Of a stretch of DNA of 64,000 nucleotides, positions 33,357 to 41,516 are shown piece after piece. The DNA is from Acetispira formosa (nom. nud.). GTDB taxonomy: Bacteria > Desulfobacterota > Desulfarculia > Adiutricales > Adiutricaceae. Position 1 is the stretch's first letter. The number at the start of each line of letters is the position of its first letter. The notes beneath the pieces are model-generated. The model saw nothing but the letters and a program-made list of their open reading frames with translations, was not told where the DNA came from and ran no database searches. The position numbers and the translations under genes are program-made. The stretch lies in NCBI GenBank assembly GCA_023525915.1, contig CP026657.1, positions 4,302,001-4,366,000 on the forward strand, read 5' to 3'.

Positions 33357-34694
33357 TCAGGGCTTTGGCTCAAATTTACCATAAAAACCTATGTGCCGGC
33401 GCAATCTTCCGAAGAAAAGCAGGTTGATGACCGACTGCGCGGCATAGAAGAGCAGATAGGATATCCACAAACCATCGTTGCCCATAAGAGGCACCAGAAA
33501 ATAACGCGAGACGGCGAAGCAGATCATGGCGATGATCATCATGTCGCGCATCGGTGAAGTGTAGGTGGCCCCGGTGTACATGCCGTAAAAGGCCAGCCCC
33601 ACCCCGGCCGCCACTGGATAGAGGTAGAGGTAGCGGGTGTACTGGCGGGCCAGGTTCAGCACCTCCTCATTGTTGGAGAAAATGCCCAGAAACCAGTCGC
33701 CGCCCAGGAAGCAGAGGCTGAACAGGATGAAGATGATCACGGCCAGCCACTTCAGGGTGGTGGATTTGGTCTCTTCAAAAAGCTGGCGGTTGCGGCGCCC
33801 CACGGCCCGGCCGGTGAACAGGCTGTTGCCGTTGCCCACCCCGTCCAGGAGGTAGGATAGAATATACTGCACCTGGAGGATCACGGCGTTGGCGGCCAGA
33901 ATTTCAGTGCCGAAGGAGGTGCTGGCCGCCGCGAACAGGTTGTTGACAATCTGGAGGCAGGAGGTCCTGATCATGAGATTGCCGTTGGTCTTCATCATGT
34001 TCAGGAATGAACTGAAGCTGAAGAGGACATCTTTTGGCACCTCTCTGAGGCTGAACCCGGCATAGCGGATAACCAGCCAGAGGCCCACCAAGCAGCCGTA
34101 GCCCTGGGAAATAAGAGTGGCTGTTCCCACCCCGCCCACGTCATAGCCGAGGCCCATGACGAAAAAAATGCAGAGAATGACATTCAGAATGTTGGTGGAC
34201 ATCTGCATGAAGAGCGACGCGCGCAGACGGGCCTGCCCCATCAGCCAGCCGAGGAAGACGTAGTTCAGAAGAGTGAAGGGCGCGCCCCAGATGAGGATGT
34301 CGTAATAATAGGCGGTGAGGGCGGCCACGTCCGGGGCGGGGTTGACCAGATGGAGATAGGCGGCCAGAATGGGTTTTTGCAGAATCAGGATGATGGTGGA
34401 GACGACCATGGCCACCACGGCCGGGCGGCCCAGTGAGGTGGCGCGATCCATGATGTCGCCGGTGCCCAGGGCCTGGGCCGAATAGCCGGAAGTGCTGACG
34501 CGCAAGAAACCGAACAGCCAGTAGATGGTGTTGAACAGCACCGCCCCCAGGGCCACGCCGGAGATATAGGCCGGGTCCGAGAGGGTGCCCATGACGGCCG
34601 TGTTGACCGCGCCCATTAGCGGCTGGGTGCTGGTGGATATCATGAAGGGCAGAACAACGCCCAGATACTGCCTGTTGGTCAGTTCGCGCGACAT
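33357..34694 (-). CDS. MATE-family multidrug/toxin efflux transporter
   Basis: About 445 residues from the ATG at 34694 (MSRELTNRQYLGVVLPF); a GTG 33 bases earlier has no ribosome site. Inner-membrane antiporter with twelve hydrophobic segments in two similar halves. MATE marks are QPLMGAVNTAVMGTLSDPAYISGVALG near the start (with conserved Asp in the equivalent of the VDT motif replaced by VNT) and the second-half LAANAVILQVQYILSYLLDGVGNGNSLFTGRAVG. It is of the DinF-like branch. Exported substrate unknown. Monocistronic. Confidence 0.92.
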   Translation of the reverse strand: MSRELTNRQYLGVVLPFMISTSTQPLMGAVNTAVMGTLSDPAYISGVALGAVLFNTIYWLFGFLRVSTSGYSAQALGTGDIMDRATSLGRPAVVAMVVSTIILILQKPILAAYLHLVNPAPDVAALTAYYYDILIWGAPFTLLNYVFLGWLMGQARLRASLFMQMSTNILNVILCIFFVMGLGYDVGGVGTATLISQGYGCLVGLWLVIRYAGFSLREVPKDVLFSFSSFLNMMKTNGNLMIRTSCLQIVNNLFAAASTSFGTEILAANAVILQVQYILSYLLDGVGNGNSLFTGRAVGRRNRQLFEETKSTTLKWLAVIIFILFSLCFLGGDWFLGIFSNNEEVLNLARQYTRYLYLYPVAAGVGLAFYGMYTGATYTSPMRDMMIIAMICFAVSRYFLVPLMGNDGLWISYLLFYAAQSVINLLFFGRLRRHIGFYGKFEPKP

Positions 34695-34792
34695 AAGGTT
34701 TTCCCGCCGGTAAAAATAGGTTCGCACATCTATAATAAAAGCGGCCTCAACTTTAAGCTGCGGCCGCCTTCTGATTACAGGGTCAGGGTCCG

Positions 34793-36793
34793 CTATCTTT
34801 TCTTATACTTCAGGCCGGTACCCAGGGCATTGAGGGCCGTTTTCAGGACTGGCGGAAGATTTTCAGCCGCGGTGATATCTTCTATTTTTCTCACCTGAGT
34901 CCCGGCAATTTCTGAAGCCATCTGGCGGGCCAGAATGTTGAAAGCTTCCAGGTCAGTCAACTGGCCGGAGTTCCTGGCGTCACTGACCGCGAAAGCCAGC
35001 TCCAGAAAGCCGCGATAGCGGGGCGACATCAGAAGGATCTCCATATCGCTCTGGAATTTTCTCGGATCAATCCCGAAGGGATAATCCGGCCCGCCCAGAA
35101 GGTGGGCGGTCATCAGGCCGCGTTCGCTGAGGCGCTCGAAAATACTGCGGGGCGTCACTTTGCCGTGCTGCTTCCACAGCGCTTCCTGAACTCCCTTGTG
35201 AACCGCCCCGGCTATGAGTTCAGCCATGGCCGACAGGTCGCTCTCGGCCGTGAGCGCCGCCCCTTCACCTTCAACCACCATAATATCGTCTGTGCCGGTG
35301 CCGGTGGCCGGGTTGACCAGCGGCGTGCGGACGCTCCGAATATCCATGTCCCAAAGGGCGGCCGTCTTGGCTTCGGTGATGGTGGCCAGGGCCCGGGCCG
35401 TCTGGCCGCGCGTCAGTTTATGGCTGGTCATGACTATGATATTGATGGAGGCCGGTTCGTACCAGGCTCCGTTCTCACGAGTGGTGCGCATGGCTTTCTG
35501 CTCGACTGTGGCTGTAACCACCGCCACTGCGGTCATGGAGTCGGTCGAGGCTCTGGCCACCGCCATGTTGTCAGTGGCGGCCCTGGTGGTCATCAGGGCT
35601 GACAGTTGGAGGTCCAGATTCAGTACGGCCGCCAGATCCGTCTGGGCCTGGCCAGGTTTCATTTTGTTGAAAACCGTCCAGCCGGAAGGCGGGGAGGAGG
35701 AAATGCCTATAGTCTGAAGCTGCTCGCGGCCGCCCTCAGCAGTGGAAATAACATTTTGCGGCGTTTTGAACTCAATCAGCAGGGTATGATTGGCAAAATC
35801 CATCACCCGGCTTTCCACTACGGCGGCTTTTTCCACATAGGCCAGCCCGATATCAATTGCCCTCTGTGATATGATTTCCTCCGGCCGCACCAAGGCGGCC
35901 TTGTCGAGGAACTGGTCACCGTAAATGGTGGCCGCCAGCCAGGCAACGAACTCGCCTGTGTTGGCGGCGGCGCGGTCGGTCATTTCACAGGGGAAGCTAT
36001 AGACACGGCCGTTCTTCACGGCTTCCGCCGTGTTCCAGCCTTCGCCGCTCAAAAGTTGCGTCAGGGCTTCATAGGCCGGGCCGCAGGCGAAAACCACTTG
36101 CGGGTTGAAAGACTGCCACTCCGACAGACTCACCGGCAATACCGGATTCTCACCAAGGGCGGGCGGGAGGCCCCCGGCCAGGGTGATAACCTCATTGTGG
36201 AACGATTTGGTTCCATAAGTGAAAGGCGTATCCGGGCCATTGAGCAGATTCATCACCCTTGGGCGTTTCTCCGGGGGAATTTTGTCCAGTTTTTCTACGA
36301 TAGTCGTCATCAGTTCGCGGTTTTGGGCTACGAGCTGTTCAGCTTCATCTTCTTTTCCAAGCACTTCGCCCAACCATATGGTGCGCTCATCGGCCCCATC
36401 CAGAGTGACCGCGTCGTCCCAGACCATGATTGGATAGCCATTGGGGCCGCGTCCCTCTTTGGCCAGTTCAAAGGTGCGCGGCGTAACTATGACCAGATCA
36501 GGCTGAAGATAGTTTATGAGCGCGAACTGGGGTGAGTTGGCTCCGCCCACCACCGGCAGCCCCGCCGCCCCGGCCAGATTGGTATCATGATAGGTCACCC
36601 CGGCCAGATGTTCCTGGGAACCGAGGGCGCAAATGATTTCAGTGGCCGCTGGCACCAGTGAGACGACCCGGCGCGGGGCTTCATCAAAGTCCAGAATCTG
36701 GCCGGCGTCATCGCTGATAACGGCCGCGTTTACAGGCGAGGCGAGAAAAAGGGCGAAGAGAAAAGAGGCTGCGATTTTCAAATGGCGGTTCAT
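34793..36793 (-). CDS. Corrinoid-binding protein (BtuF-like) fused to adenosylcobinamide amidohydrolase (CbiZ)
   Basis: About 666 residues from the ATG at 36793, which begins a clear signal peptide (MNRHLKIAASFLFALFLASPVNA). Residues about 25-310 are a class III periplasmic binding domain as in BtuF (RRVVSLVPAATEIICALG, then LVGVTYH-like text and GGANSPQFALINYLQPDLVI). Residues about 390-540 match CbiZ (LMTTRAATDNMAVARA, INIIVMTSHKLTRGQTARALATITEAKTAALWD, NPATGTGTDDIMVV). CbiZ cuts the side chain of adenosyl-pseudocobalamin or cobinamide so the ring can be rebuilt. The C-terminal about 120 residues are helical and unassigned. Gathering and remodelling of corrinoids would feed the MttB-type methyltransferase. 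Permease and ATPase genes for a BtuCD pump are not adjacent. Confidence 0.88.
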   Translation of the reverse strand: MNRHLKIAASFLFALFLASPVNAAVISDDAGQILDFDEAPRRVVSLVPAATEIICALGSQEHLAGVTYHDTNLAGAAGLPVVGGANSPQFALINYLQPDLVIVTPRTFELAKEGRGPNGYPIMVWDDAVTLDGADERTIWLGEVLGKEDEAEQLVAQNRELMTTIVEKLDKIPPEKRPRVMNLLNGPDTPFTYGTKSFHNEVITLAGGLPPALGENPVLPVSLSEWQSFNPQVVFACGPAYEALTQLLSGEGWNTAEAVKNGRVYSFPCEMTDRAAANTGEFVAWLAATIYGDQFLDKAALVRPEEIISQRAIDIGLAYVEKAAVVESRVMDFANHTLLIEFKTPQNVISTAEGGREQLQTIGISSSPPSGWTVFNKMKPGQAQTDLAAVLNLDLQLSALMTTRAATDNMAVARASTDSMTAVAVVTATVEQKAMRTTRENGAWYEPASINIIVMTSHKLTRGQTARALATITEAKTAALWDMDIRSVRTPLVNPATGTGTDDIMVVEGEGAALTAESDLSAMAELIAGAVHKGVQEALWKQHGKVTPRSIFERLSERGLMTAHLLGGPDYPFGIDPRKFQSDMEILLMSPRYRGFLELAFAVSDARNSGQLTDLEAFNILARQMASEIAGTQVRKIEDITAAENLPPVLKTALNALGTGLKYKKR

Positions 36794-36970
36794 CTTTAAA
36801 AAGCTCCGGGCCGATCCGCTGAGATCGGCTGAAATGTTTGGCCCGCGCACCGGGACGTCGAATGTTTCAGATGTTATAGCGCTTCAGACATCTTATACCT
36901 TTTCCCCGGTAAAATCCAGTGGGAGTGGTCCGTGCGGCGGGGCAATAGCTTGGGGCGGCAAAGGTAAAAC

Positions 36971-37123
36971 ACGGAGGGCGTGTCGGTGAGATATCTCCAT
37001 AGTGGCCCCCGATTTTTCTCTTATTCCCGGCCGGGTGGCTTCATCGGCATTCTGTTTTATCCGTGCCCGTCCGGGGAGCAAAAATCGTGGTCCACTCTGG
37101 AGAAATCTCACCGCCCCGCCCTC
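36971..37123. repeat. R6 palindromic element, copy 1
   Basis: Arms CGGAGGGCG...CGGTGAGATATCTCCATAGTGG and its counterpart at about 37082-37123 (CTCTGGAGAAATCTCACCG...CGCCCTCC). Central text (read on the minus strand) is GCTCCCCGGACGGGCACG, then TGAAGCCACCCGGCCGGGAAT. Lies 180 bases upstream of the corrinoid protein gene. Confidence 0.85.
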
Positions 37124-37190
37124 CTGGTCCTGTTTGGCTCATGTTAAGAAAGCGGCAACAGTCACCCTACCCAAACGCTGACACTGACCA

Positions 37191-37336
37191 GGCCGGGCGG
37201 GCGAAAAATTTTCTGTAAGTCGCTCGTAATTTTGCTCCCCGGACGGGCACGCACTCACCAACCTCTGCTGAAGCCACCCGGCCGGGAATCAGAGAAAATT
37301 ACGAGCGATGTCAGAAATTTTTTCGCCCGCCCGGCC
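37191..37336. repeat. R6 palindromic element, copy 2 (opposite orientation)
   Basis: Arms GGCCGGGCGGGCGAAAAA...CGCTCGTAATTTT (37191-37233) and the near-exact complement (37295-37336). The central text GCTCCCCGGACGGGCACG...TGAAGCCACCCGGCCGGGAAT is the same as in copy 1 but on the plus strand. The arm sequence is unrelated to copy 1. Confidence 0.88.
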
Positions 37337-37480
37337 GGGTTTTATCTTTGCCGTTCCCTTGGCTACTGCCCCGGTCCAGCCAACTTAGCCGTTGACAGAT
37401 AACTGGCGGCATGATATTATCCCTAATGTGTTGAACTGTGAGAAAAGTTCAGCCTTTCTTTTTAACAAGGAAATTTCAGA

Positions 37481-37585
37481 ATGAACGCCCAAAGCAACTC
37501 TTACCGCAATTCAAGCTTCTCCGATTGGCTTATCGCCAACTGGTTTGGCTTTTTTTATTTTTACTTTCGCGGGAGGGTTGCCTAA
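37481..37585 (+). CDS. Aromatic-rich leader peptide of the DAHP synthase/pheA operon
   Basis: 34 residues from ATG 37481 to TAA 37585, with AAGGAAA at 37467-37473 upstream. Near the end it reads NWFGFFYFYFRGRVA, so eight of nine residues from 21 to 29 are Trp, Phe or Tyr. This is a classic attenuator leader, like the E. coli pheA leader but carrying all three aromatic amino acids. The codons cover 37541-37567. A ribosome that stalls there would leave the antiterminator segment at 37575-37582 free. It is too short to have been found by normal gene calling. Confidence 0.88.
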   Translation: MNAQSNSYRNSSFSDWLIANWFGFFYFYFRGRVA

Positions 37586-37654
37586 GCGAGTTGCTGTATT
37601 TTATTGCAATATACAAACCGCCGGTAACCCAAAAAGGTTCCCGGCGGTTTTTTT
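37575..37654 (+). promoter_or_regulatory. Transcription attenuator (antiterminator and terminator) before the DAHP synthase gene
   Basis: The terminator has a 5' arm AACCGCCGGTAACC (37616-37629), loop CAAAAA, and 3' arm GGTTCCCGGCGGTT (37636-37649) with one mismatch, then six to seven T. The rival pairing is GGGTTGCC (37575-37582), which ends next to the leader stop codon, with GGTAACCC (37623-37630), eight pairs with one wobble. The two structures share 37623-37629 and cannot both form. Low charged tRNA for Phe, Tyr or Trp should therefore favour read-through. Confidence 0.85.
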
Positions 37655-37727
37655 ATGTGCCGCGTCTTGAAATCGAATGCCTGGAATATTTAACATCAGC
37701 GGAAAGTCCCGCCAACAAGGAGAAATC

Positions 37728-38627
37728 ATGAGCGAGAACATTGAAAAGCAAGCCGCCCCGGCTATCAAGCTGCCGCCTTACAAGCTGGCCAGCCGGGCCA
37801 CGCATCCCGATGATTCCGTTGTCCCCCTAGGGCAGTCGGCCGTCGGCGGCCAGGAATTCATCGTCATGGCCGGGCCCTGCTCGGTCGAGGCCGATCCCCA
37901 GATGCTCGGCACGGCCTGGGATGTAAAAATGGCCGGGGCCCATATGATTCGCGGCGGCGCTTTCAAACCCCGCAGCTCCCCCTACAGCTTTCAGGGGCTG
38001 GCCGAAGAGGGCCTGAAAATGCTGGCCAAGGCCAGAGAACTGACCGGCCTCCCGATCGTCACCGAAGTTATGGATTCCACCGACGTCGACTTGGTGGAAA
38101 GCTATGCCGATGTTCTTCAGGTGGGTGCGCGCAACGCTCAGAATTTTTCCCTGTTAAAGCGTCTCGGCCAGTGCAGGAAGCCTATTCTTCTAAAAAGGGG
38201 CCTGATGAACACGGTCGATGAATTCCTCTGCTCGGCTGAATACCTTCTGGCCGGCGGCAATGAAAACGTCATCCTCTGCGAACGCGGCATCCGCACCTTT
38301 GATAACAGCACCCGCAACACTCTCGACCTATCGGCTGTCCTCACCATTAAGGAACGCAGCCACCTGCCGGTGATCGTCGATCCCAGCCACGCCAGCGGCA
38401 AGGCCAATTATGTGGCCCCTTTGTCCAAGGCGGCCCTGGCCGTGGGGGCCGACGGCCTGATGATTGAAGTTCACTGCAATCCTCAGGCCGCCCTTTGCGA
38501 CGGCGAGGAATCACTCAACCCGGTGGAATTTCAGATCCTGATGAGGGAACTGGCCGAGCTGGCCCCGCATTTCGGCCGCGCCGTGTCCACGGTTTCATCT
38601 TCGGCCAATCAGGCGGTGCCCCAATGA
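37728..38627 (+). CDS. aroF: 3-deoxy-7-phosphoheptulonate (DAHP) synthase, type I-beta
   Basis: 299 residues from the ATG at 37728, preceded by AAGGAG; the frame opens earlier but without such a site. Condenses phosphoenolpyruvate and erythrose 4-phosphate, the first step to chorismate. Type I-beta marks: FIVMAGPCSVEADPQML (about 44-60), RGGAFKPRSSPYSFQG, LQVGARNAQNFSLL, KPILLKRG, VIVDPSHASGK and DGLMIEVH. The catalytic/metal residues Cys 51, the Lys of LKRG and the His/Asp of the last motifs are kept. There is no full ferredoxin-like regulatory domain in front, only about 40 residues. Control is probably by the attenuator and by its partner PheA. Stop overlaps the pheA start (ATGA). Confidence 0.95.
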   Translation: MSENIEKQAAPAIKLPPYKLASRATHPDDSVVPLGQSAVGGQEFIVMAGPCSVEADPQMLGTAWDVKMAGAHMIRGGAFKPRSSPYSFQGLAEEGLKMLAKARELTGLPIVTEVMDSTDVDLVESYADVLQVGARNAQNFSLLKRLGQCRKPILLKRGLMNTVDEFLCSAEYLLAGGNENVILCERGIRTFDNSTRNTLDLSAVLTIKERSHLPVIVDPSHASGKANYVAPLSKAALAVGADGLMIEVHCNPQAALCDGEESLNPVEFQILMRELAELAPHFGRAVSTVSSSANQAVPQ

Positions 38628-39709
38628 CCGATGTTTTGAAAGAATTGCGCGGCAAAATAGATAATCTTGACGACCAGATTCTGGAGCTTCTACAGGAGCG
38701 GGCCTCCACGGCCATTGAAATCGGCCGGGTGAAAAAGACCAATTCCATTGCCGTGCTGGATCGCGGCCGTGAAAAGAGCCTCTTGGATCGCCTGATGATG
38801 AAGTCGGTGGACCAGCCACTGTCCGGCGAGGCCATTCGAGAAATTTACACCGATATCATCAGGGCCTGCCGGGCCGCCCAGGCCCCCATCCGGGTGGCCT
38901 TTCTCGGCCCCACCGGCACTTTCAGCCATGCGGCCGCCCTGAGCCAGTTCGGTGCTCTGGGCATTTTTCAGCCCGTGGATGACCTGCCCTCAATTTTCAA
39001 AGAAGTGGAAGAGGGCCGGGCCGACATGGCCGTGGTGCCTTTTGAGAACTCTGTTGAGGGCATTGTCGGCCAGACTCTGGATATGCTCGGTTCAACCAAA
39101 CTCCACGCCAGGGGCATGGTCACCCTCAAGATTTCTCTCTCCCTGATGTCGCGCAGCCTTGATCTTTCAACCGTGAAAAAGGTGGCCTCCCATCCCCAGG
39201 CCCTGGCCCAGTCACGCGGCTGGCTGAGTCTGAATCTGCCGGGGGTCGAGCTGATTGCCGCCGCCTCCACCGCCGCCGCCGCCTCCATGGCTACTGAAGA
39301 CGGCTCGGTGGCCATCATCGGACACCCGGTTCTGGCTGATTTTCACGGGCTGAATCTGGTGGCCGAAAACATTGAAGACCAGAGCCACAACCAGACCTGC
39401 TTCCTGGTCATGGGGCACGACCACGCCGCCCCCACCGGCCATGACCGCACCCTGTGCTGGTTCGCGGCCCCCCACAGCTCCGGCAGCCTTTATTCCTGCC
39501 TCCAGCCCCTGGCCGATTCGGGAGTCAATATGACCCGGCTCCATAGCCGTCCCAGCATTGATCAGCCTTGGGAGTATCATTTCTTTCTGGAGCTGGAGGG
39601 ACACTTTGAGGAAGAAAAACCGGCCAGGGCTCTGTCTTTGCTTGAAAAATATTCGGAAAAATATTATCTTTTAGGTTCCTACGAAGTGAACGACCTCATT
39701 TCCGCCTAA
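38624..39709 (+). CDS. pheA: Bifunctional chorismate mutase/prephenate dehydratase PheA
   Basis: 361 residues from the ATG at 38624, four bases inside the DAHP synthase gene. Turns chorismate into prephenate and on to phenylpyruvate. The AroQ chorismate mutase covers about 1-88 (LRGKIDNLDDQILELLQERASTAIEIG). The prephenate dehydratase is at about 90-268 (VAFLGPTGTFSHAAAL, ADMAVVPFENSVEGIVG, and an AAAS-x-AAA stretch). The ACT domain, which binds phenylalanine, covers about 275-355 (GSLYSCLQPLADSGVNMTRLHSRPS, with the ESRP motif as HSRP). The product can thus be feedback-inhibited by phenylalanine. Translational coupling to the DAHP synthase shows that the operon is aimed at phenylalanine/tyrosine supply. 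Confidence 0.96.
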   Translation: MTDVLKELRGKIDNLDDQILELLQERASTAIEIGRVKKTNSIAVLDRGREKSLLDRLMMKSVDQPLSGEAIREIYTDIIRACRAAQAPIRVAFLGPTGTFSHAAALSQFGALGIFQPVDDLPSIFKEVEEGRADMAVVPFENSVEGIVGQTLDMLGSTKLHARGMVTLKISLSLMSRSLDLSTVKKVASHPQALAQSRGWLSLNLPGVELIAAASTAAAASMATEDGSVAIIGHPVLADFHGLNLVAENIEDQSHNQTCFLVMGHDHAAPTGHDRTLCWFAAPHSSGSLYSCLQPLADSGVNMTRLHSRPSIDQPWEYHFFLELEGHFEEEKPARALSLLEKYSEKYYLLGSYEVNDLISA

Positions 39710-39756
39710 GGAAAGAGGTATCTTCCTGGTTCTGAAAGAAACTGATATTTTTACCG

Positions 39757-39798
39757 GCGCACCGCCAATCTGCCGCGAACGGGCAGTTGGCGGTGCGC
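39757..39798. other. Intergenic hairpin between pheA and the aminotransferase gene
   Basis: GCGCACCGCCAA (39757-39768) pairs with TTGGCGGTGCGC (39787-39798). The inner CTGCC/GGGCAG also pairs. No T run. Related text (CGGCGCACGGTCAACCTGCC) occurs at 15936-15955 ahead of the racemase-like gene. Confidence 0.65.
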
Positions 39799-39830
39799 GG
39801 AAGAGTACATTAGAAAGGTAGCCGCAATAC

Positions 39831-41033
39831 ATGCCCGTCAGTAAAAAAATGACCGCCGCCGCCGGCGGAGCCTCCATGGTCCGCAAGATGTTTGAAGAGG
39901 GAACCCTGTTGAAGGCCAAGTTCGGGCCAGACAAGGTTTTTGACTTCTCCATCGGCAATCCCGATGTTCCGCCGCCGCCCATATTCAAGGAGACTCTTTC
40001 CGCCATCATCGCCCAGGACCGCCCCGGCATCCACGGCTACATGCCCAACGCCGGCTGGCCCAAGGTGCGCGAGCGCGTGGCTTCCTTTCTAACCCGTGAG
40101 CAGGGTCAATACCTGCAAAACCCCTTCACCGCCGATCACGTTCTCATGACCGTGGGCGCGGCCGGGGCTTTGAACGTCATTTTTAAGTCAGTGCTCGATC
40201 CTGGCGATGAAGTTATTGTGCCGCGCCCTTATTTTATGGAATACAATTTCTATGCGGACAATCACGGCGCGAAAATTGTCCCGGCCGAGCCCGGCGAGGA
40301 TTTTCACCTCAATATCAGCGACATTCGCTCCAAAATAACCACGGCTACCAGAGTTGTGCTGATCAACTCGCCCCATAATCCCACCGGCGTGGTCTACACT
40401 CTGGAGGAATTGAGCGAACTGGGCCAGATGCTGAGCGAAGCCGGCAAAAAAATCGGCCGTCCCATACTGTTGGTTTCCGATGAGCCGTATCGCAAGCTGG
40501 TTTATGGCGGCATGGATGTGCCGTCTGTTTTTCAGGCCTATCCTTATACCATGATAGGAACGTCTTATTCCAAAGATATGTCCCTGCCTGGTGAGCGCAT
40601 AGGCTATGCGGCCATCAATCCCGACATGCCTGATTCCAAGCCCCTGTTTGACGCCATGAGCATGGCCAACCGCATTCTGGGTTTTGTCAGCGCACCCTCA
40701 CTTATGCAGTTGACCATGGGGGAACTGCAAGGCGTGACCGTGGACATTTCCTACTATGAGCAGCGCCGCGACCTGTTTGTGGCCGGGCTTCAGAAAATCG
40801 GTTTCGAGCTGACCATCCCGGACGGAGCTTTCTACCTGTTCCCCAAAAGCCCCATTGCCGACGACTCGGCGTTTGTAAACCTCCTGAAGCAGGAAAACGT
40901 CCTGACCGTGCCCGGCCGTGGTTTTGCCCAACCGGGTTATTTCCGCATTTGCTACTGTGTGCCTGAAACGACAATAAGAAACTCTCTGCCGGGATTTGCC
41001 AGAGCTTTCGCCAAAGCCAAAACCATGAAGTAG
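39831..41033 (+). CDS. Class I PLP-dependent aminotransferase (probable aromatic/aspartate type)
   Basis: 400 residues. Transfers an amino group between an amino acid and a 2-oxo acid in the cytoplasm. Fold type I marks: PLP Lys in TSYSKDMSLPGERIGY (about 246), VLINSPHNPTGVVYTLEEL, LVSDEPYRKLVYGG, and the substrate-carboxylate Arg region FRICYCVPE. Following pheA on the same strand, it is likely to convert phenylpyruvate and hydroxyphenylpyruvate to Phe and Tyr. This specificity is inferred from position only. It has its own start site and could also be separately transcribed, as 120 bases and a hairpin lie between. Confidence 0.9.
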   Translation: MPVSKKMTAAAGGASMVRKMFEEGTLLKAKFGPDKVFDFSIGNPDVPPPPIFKETLSAIIAQDRPGIHGYMPNAGWPKVRERVASFLTREQGQYLQNPFTADHVLMTVGAAGALNVIFKSVLDPGDEVIVPRPYFMEYNFYADNHGAKIVPAEPGEDFHLNISDIRSKITTATRVVLINSPHNPTGVVYTLEELSELGQMLSEAGKKIGRPILLVSDEPYRKLVYGGMDVPSVFQAYPYTMIGTSYSKDMSLPGERIGYAAINPDMPDSKPLFDAMSMANRILGFVSAPSLMQLTMGELQGVTVDISYYEQRRDLFVAGLQKIGFELTIPDGAFYLFPKSPIADDSAFVNLLKQENVLTVPGRGFAQPGYFRICYCVPETTIRNSLPGFARAFAKAKTMK

Positions 41034-41060
41034 GCTATTAGTGCCGTTTAAAGTTTGGGA

Positions 41061-41291
41061 CGCCAAACCCGCCTGAAGCCGGGGATTGTTTTCGGCCCGG
41101 TTCCCTTCCGGAAGTCTTAGTCACAGAACCGGGCCGAAAACAATCCCCGGCTTCCAGCTCCCAGTTGGCCAGGAACACAGCCCTTAAGAAAGCCGACCAG
41201 GGAGCCGCCGGGAGAAATGTTTTGGCCCGGTTCCGTGACTAAAGACCCCCGGAACGGAACCGGGCCAAAACATTTTTCCCGGCGGCGGTCA
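41061..41291. repeat. R1 palindromic element, full B+A copy (reverse orientation)
   Basis: Hairpin B: perfect 29-base arms 41075-41103 and 41126-41154. Hairpin A: arms 41204-41236 and 41254-41286 with one mismatch, loop GACTAAAGACCCCCGGA. The order and loop directions are the reverse complement of the copy at 12146-12366. Between them lies AAGAAAGCCGACCAGG, also found in other copies. Confidence 0.9.
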
Positions 41292-41343
41292 AAGGCCATC
41301 CGCGCAACTTTAAGTGATACACGGCCTACTTACGAACATTGGA

Positions 41344-41387
41344 AAAATCGTCGTTTGACTTGATTGAGAGTCGGCGGCGATTTTTTT
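41344..41387 (+). terminator. Terminator of the aromatic amino acid operon
   Basis: AAAATCGTCG and CGGCGATTTT pair, with inner GACT/AGTC, followed by a run of T. Lies after the R1 element and about 300 bases after the aminotransferase stop. Confidence 0.7.
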
Positions 41388-41516
41388 ATTTACATGTTTT
41401 AAAGAATATTTATTGGTTTACATGTCGTGTTATGTCTTTGTATTTAATTTTTATTGTGATATATTATTTGTGTTGATAGGTTGATAACGTTAAAAATAAC
41501 TTATATGAGGTGAATT

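Noticed and set aside
36794..37140. Cobalamin riboswitch upstream of the corrinoid-binding/CbiZ fusion gene
   Set aside because: Text such as CGGACGGGCACGG caught the eye, but the conserved B12 box and the ordered helices were not found on the minus strand, and the same text recurs in a second R6 repeat copy beside another gene.
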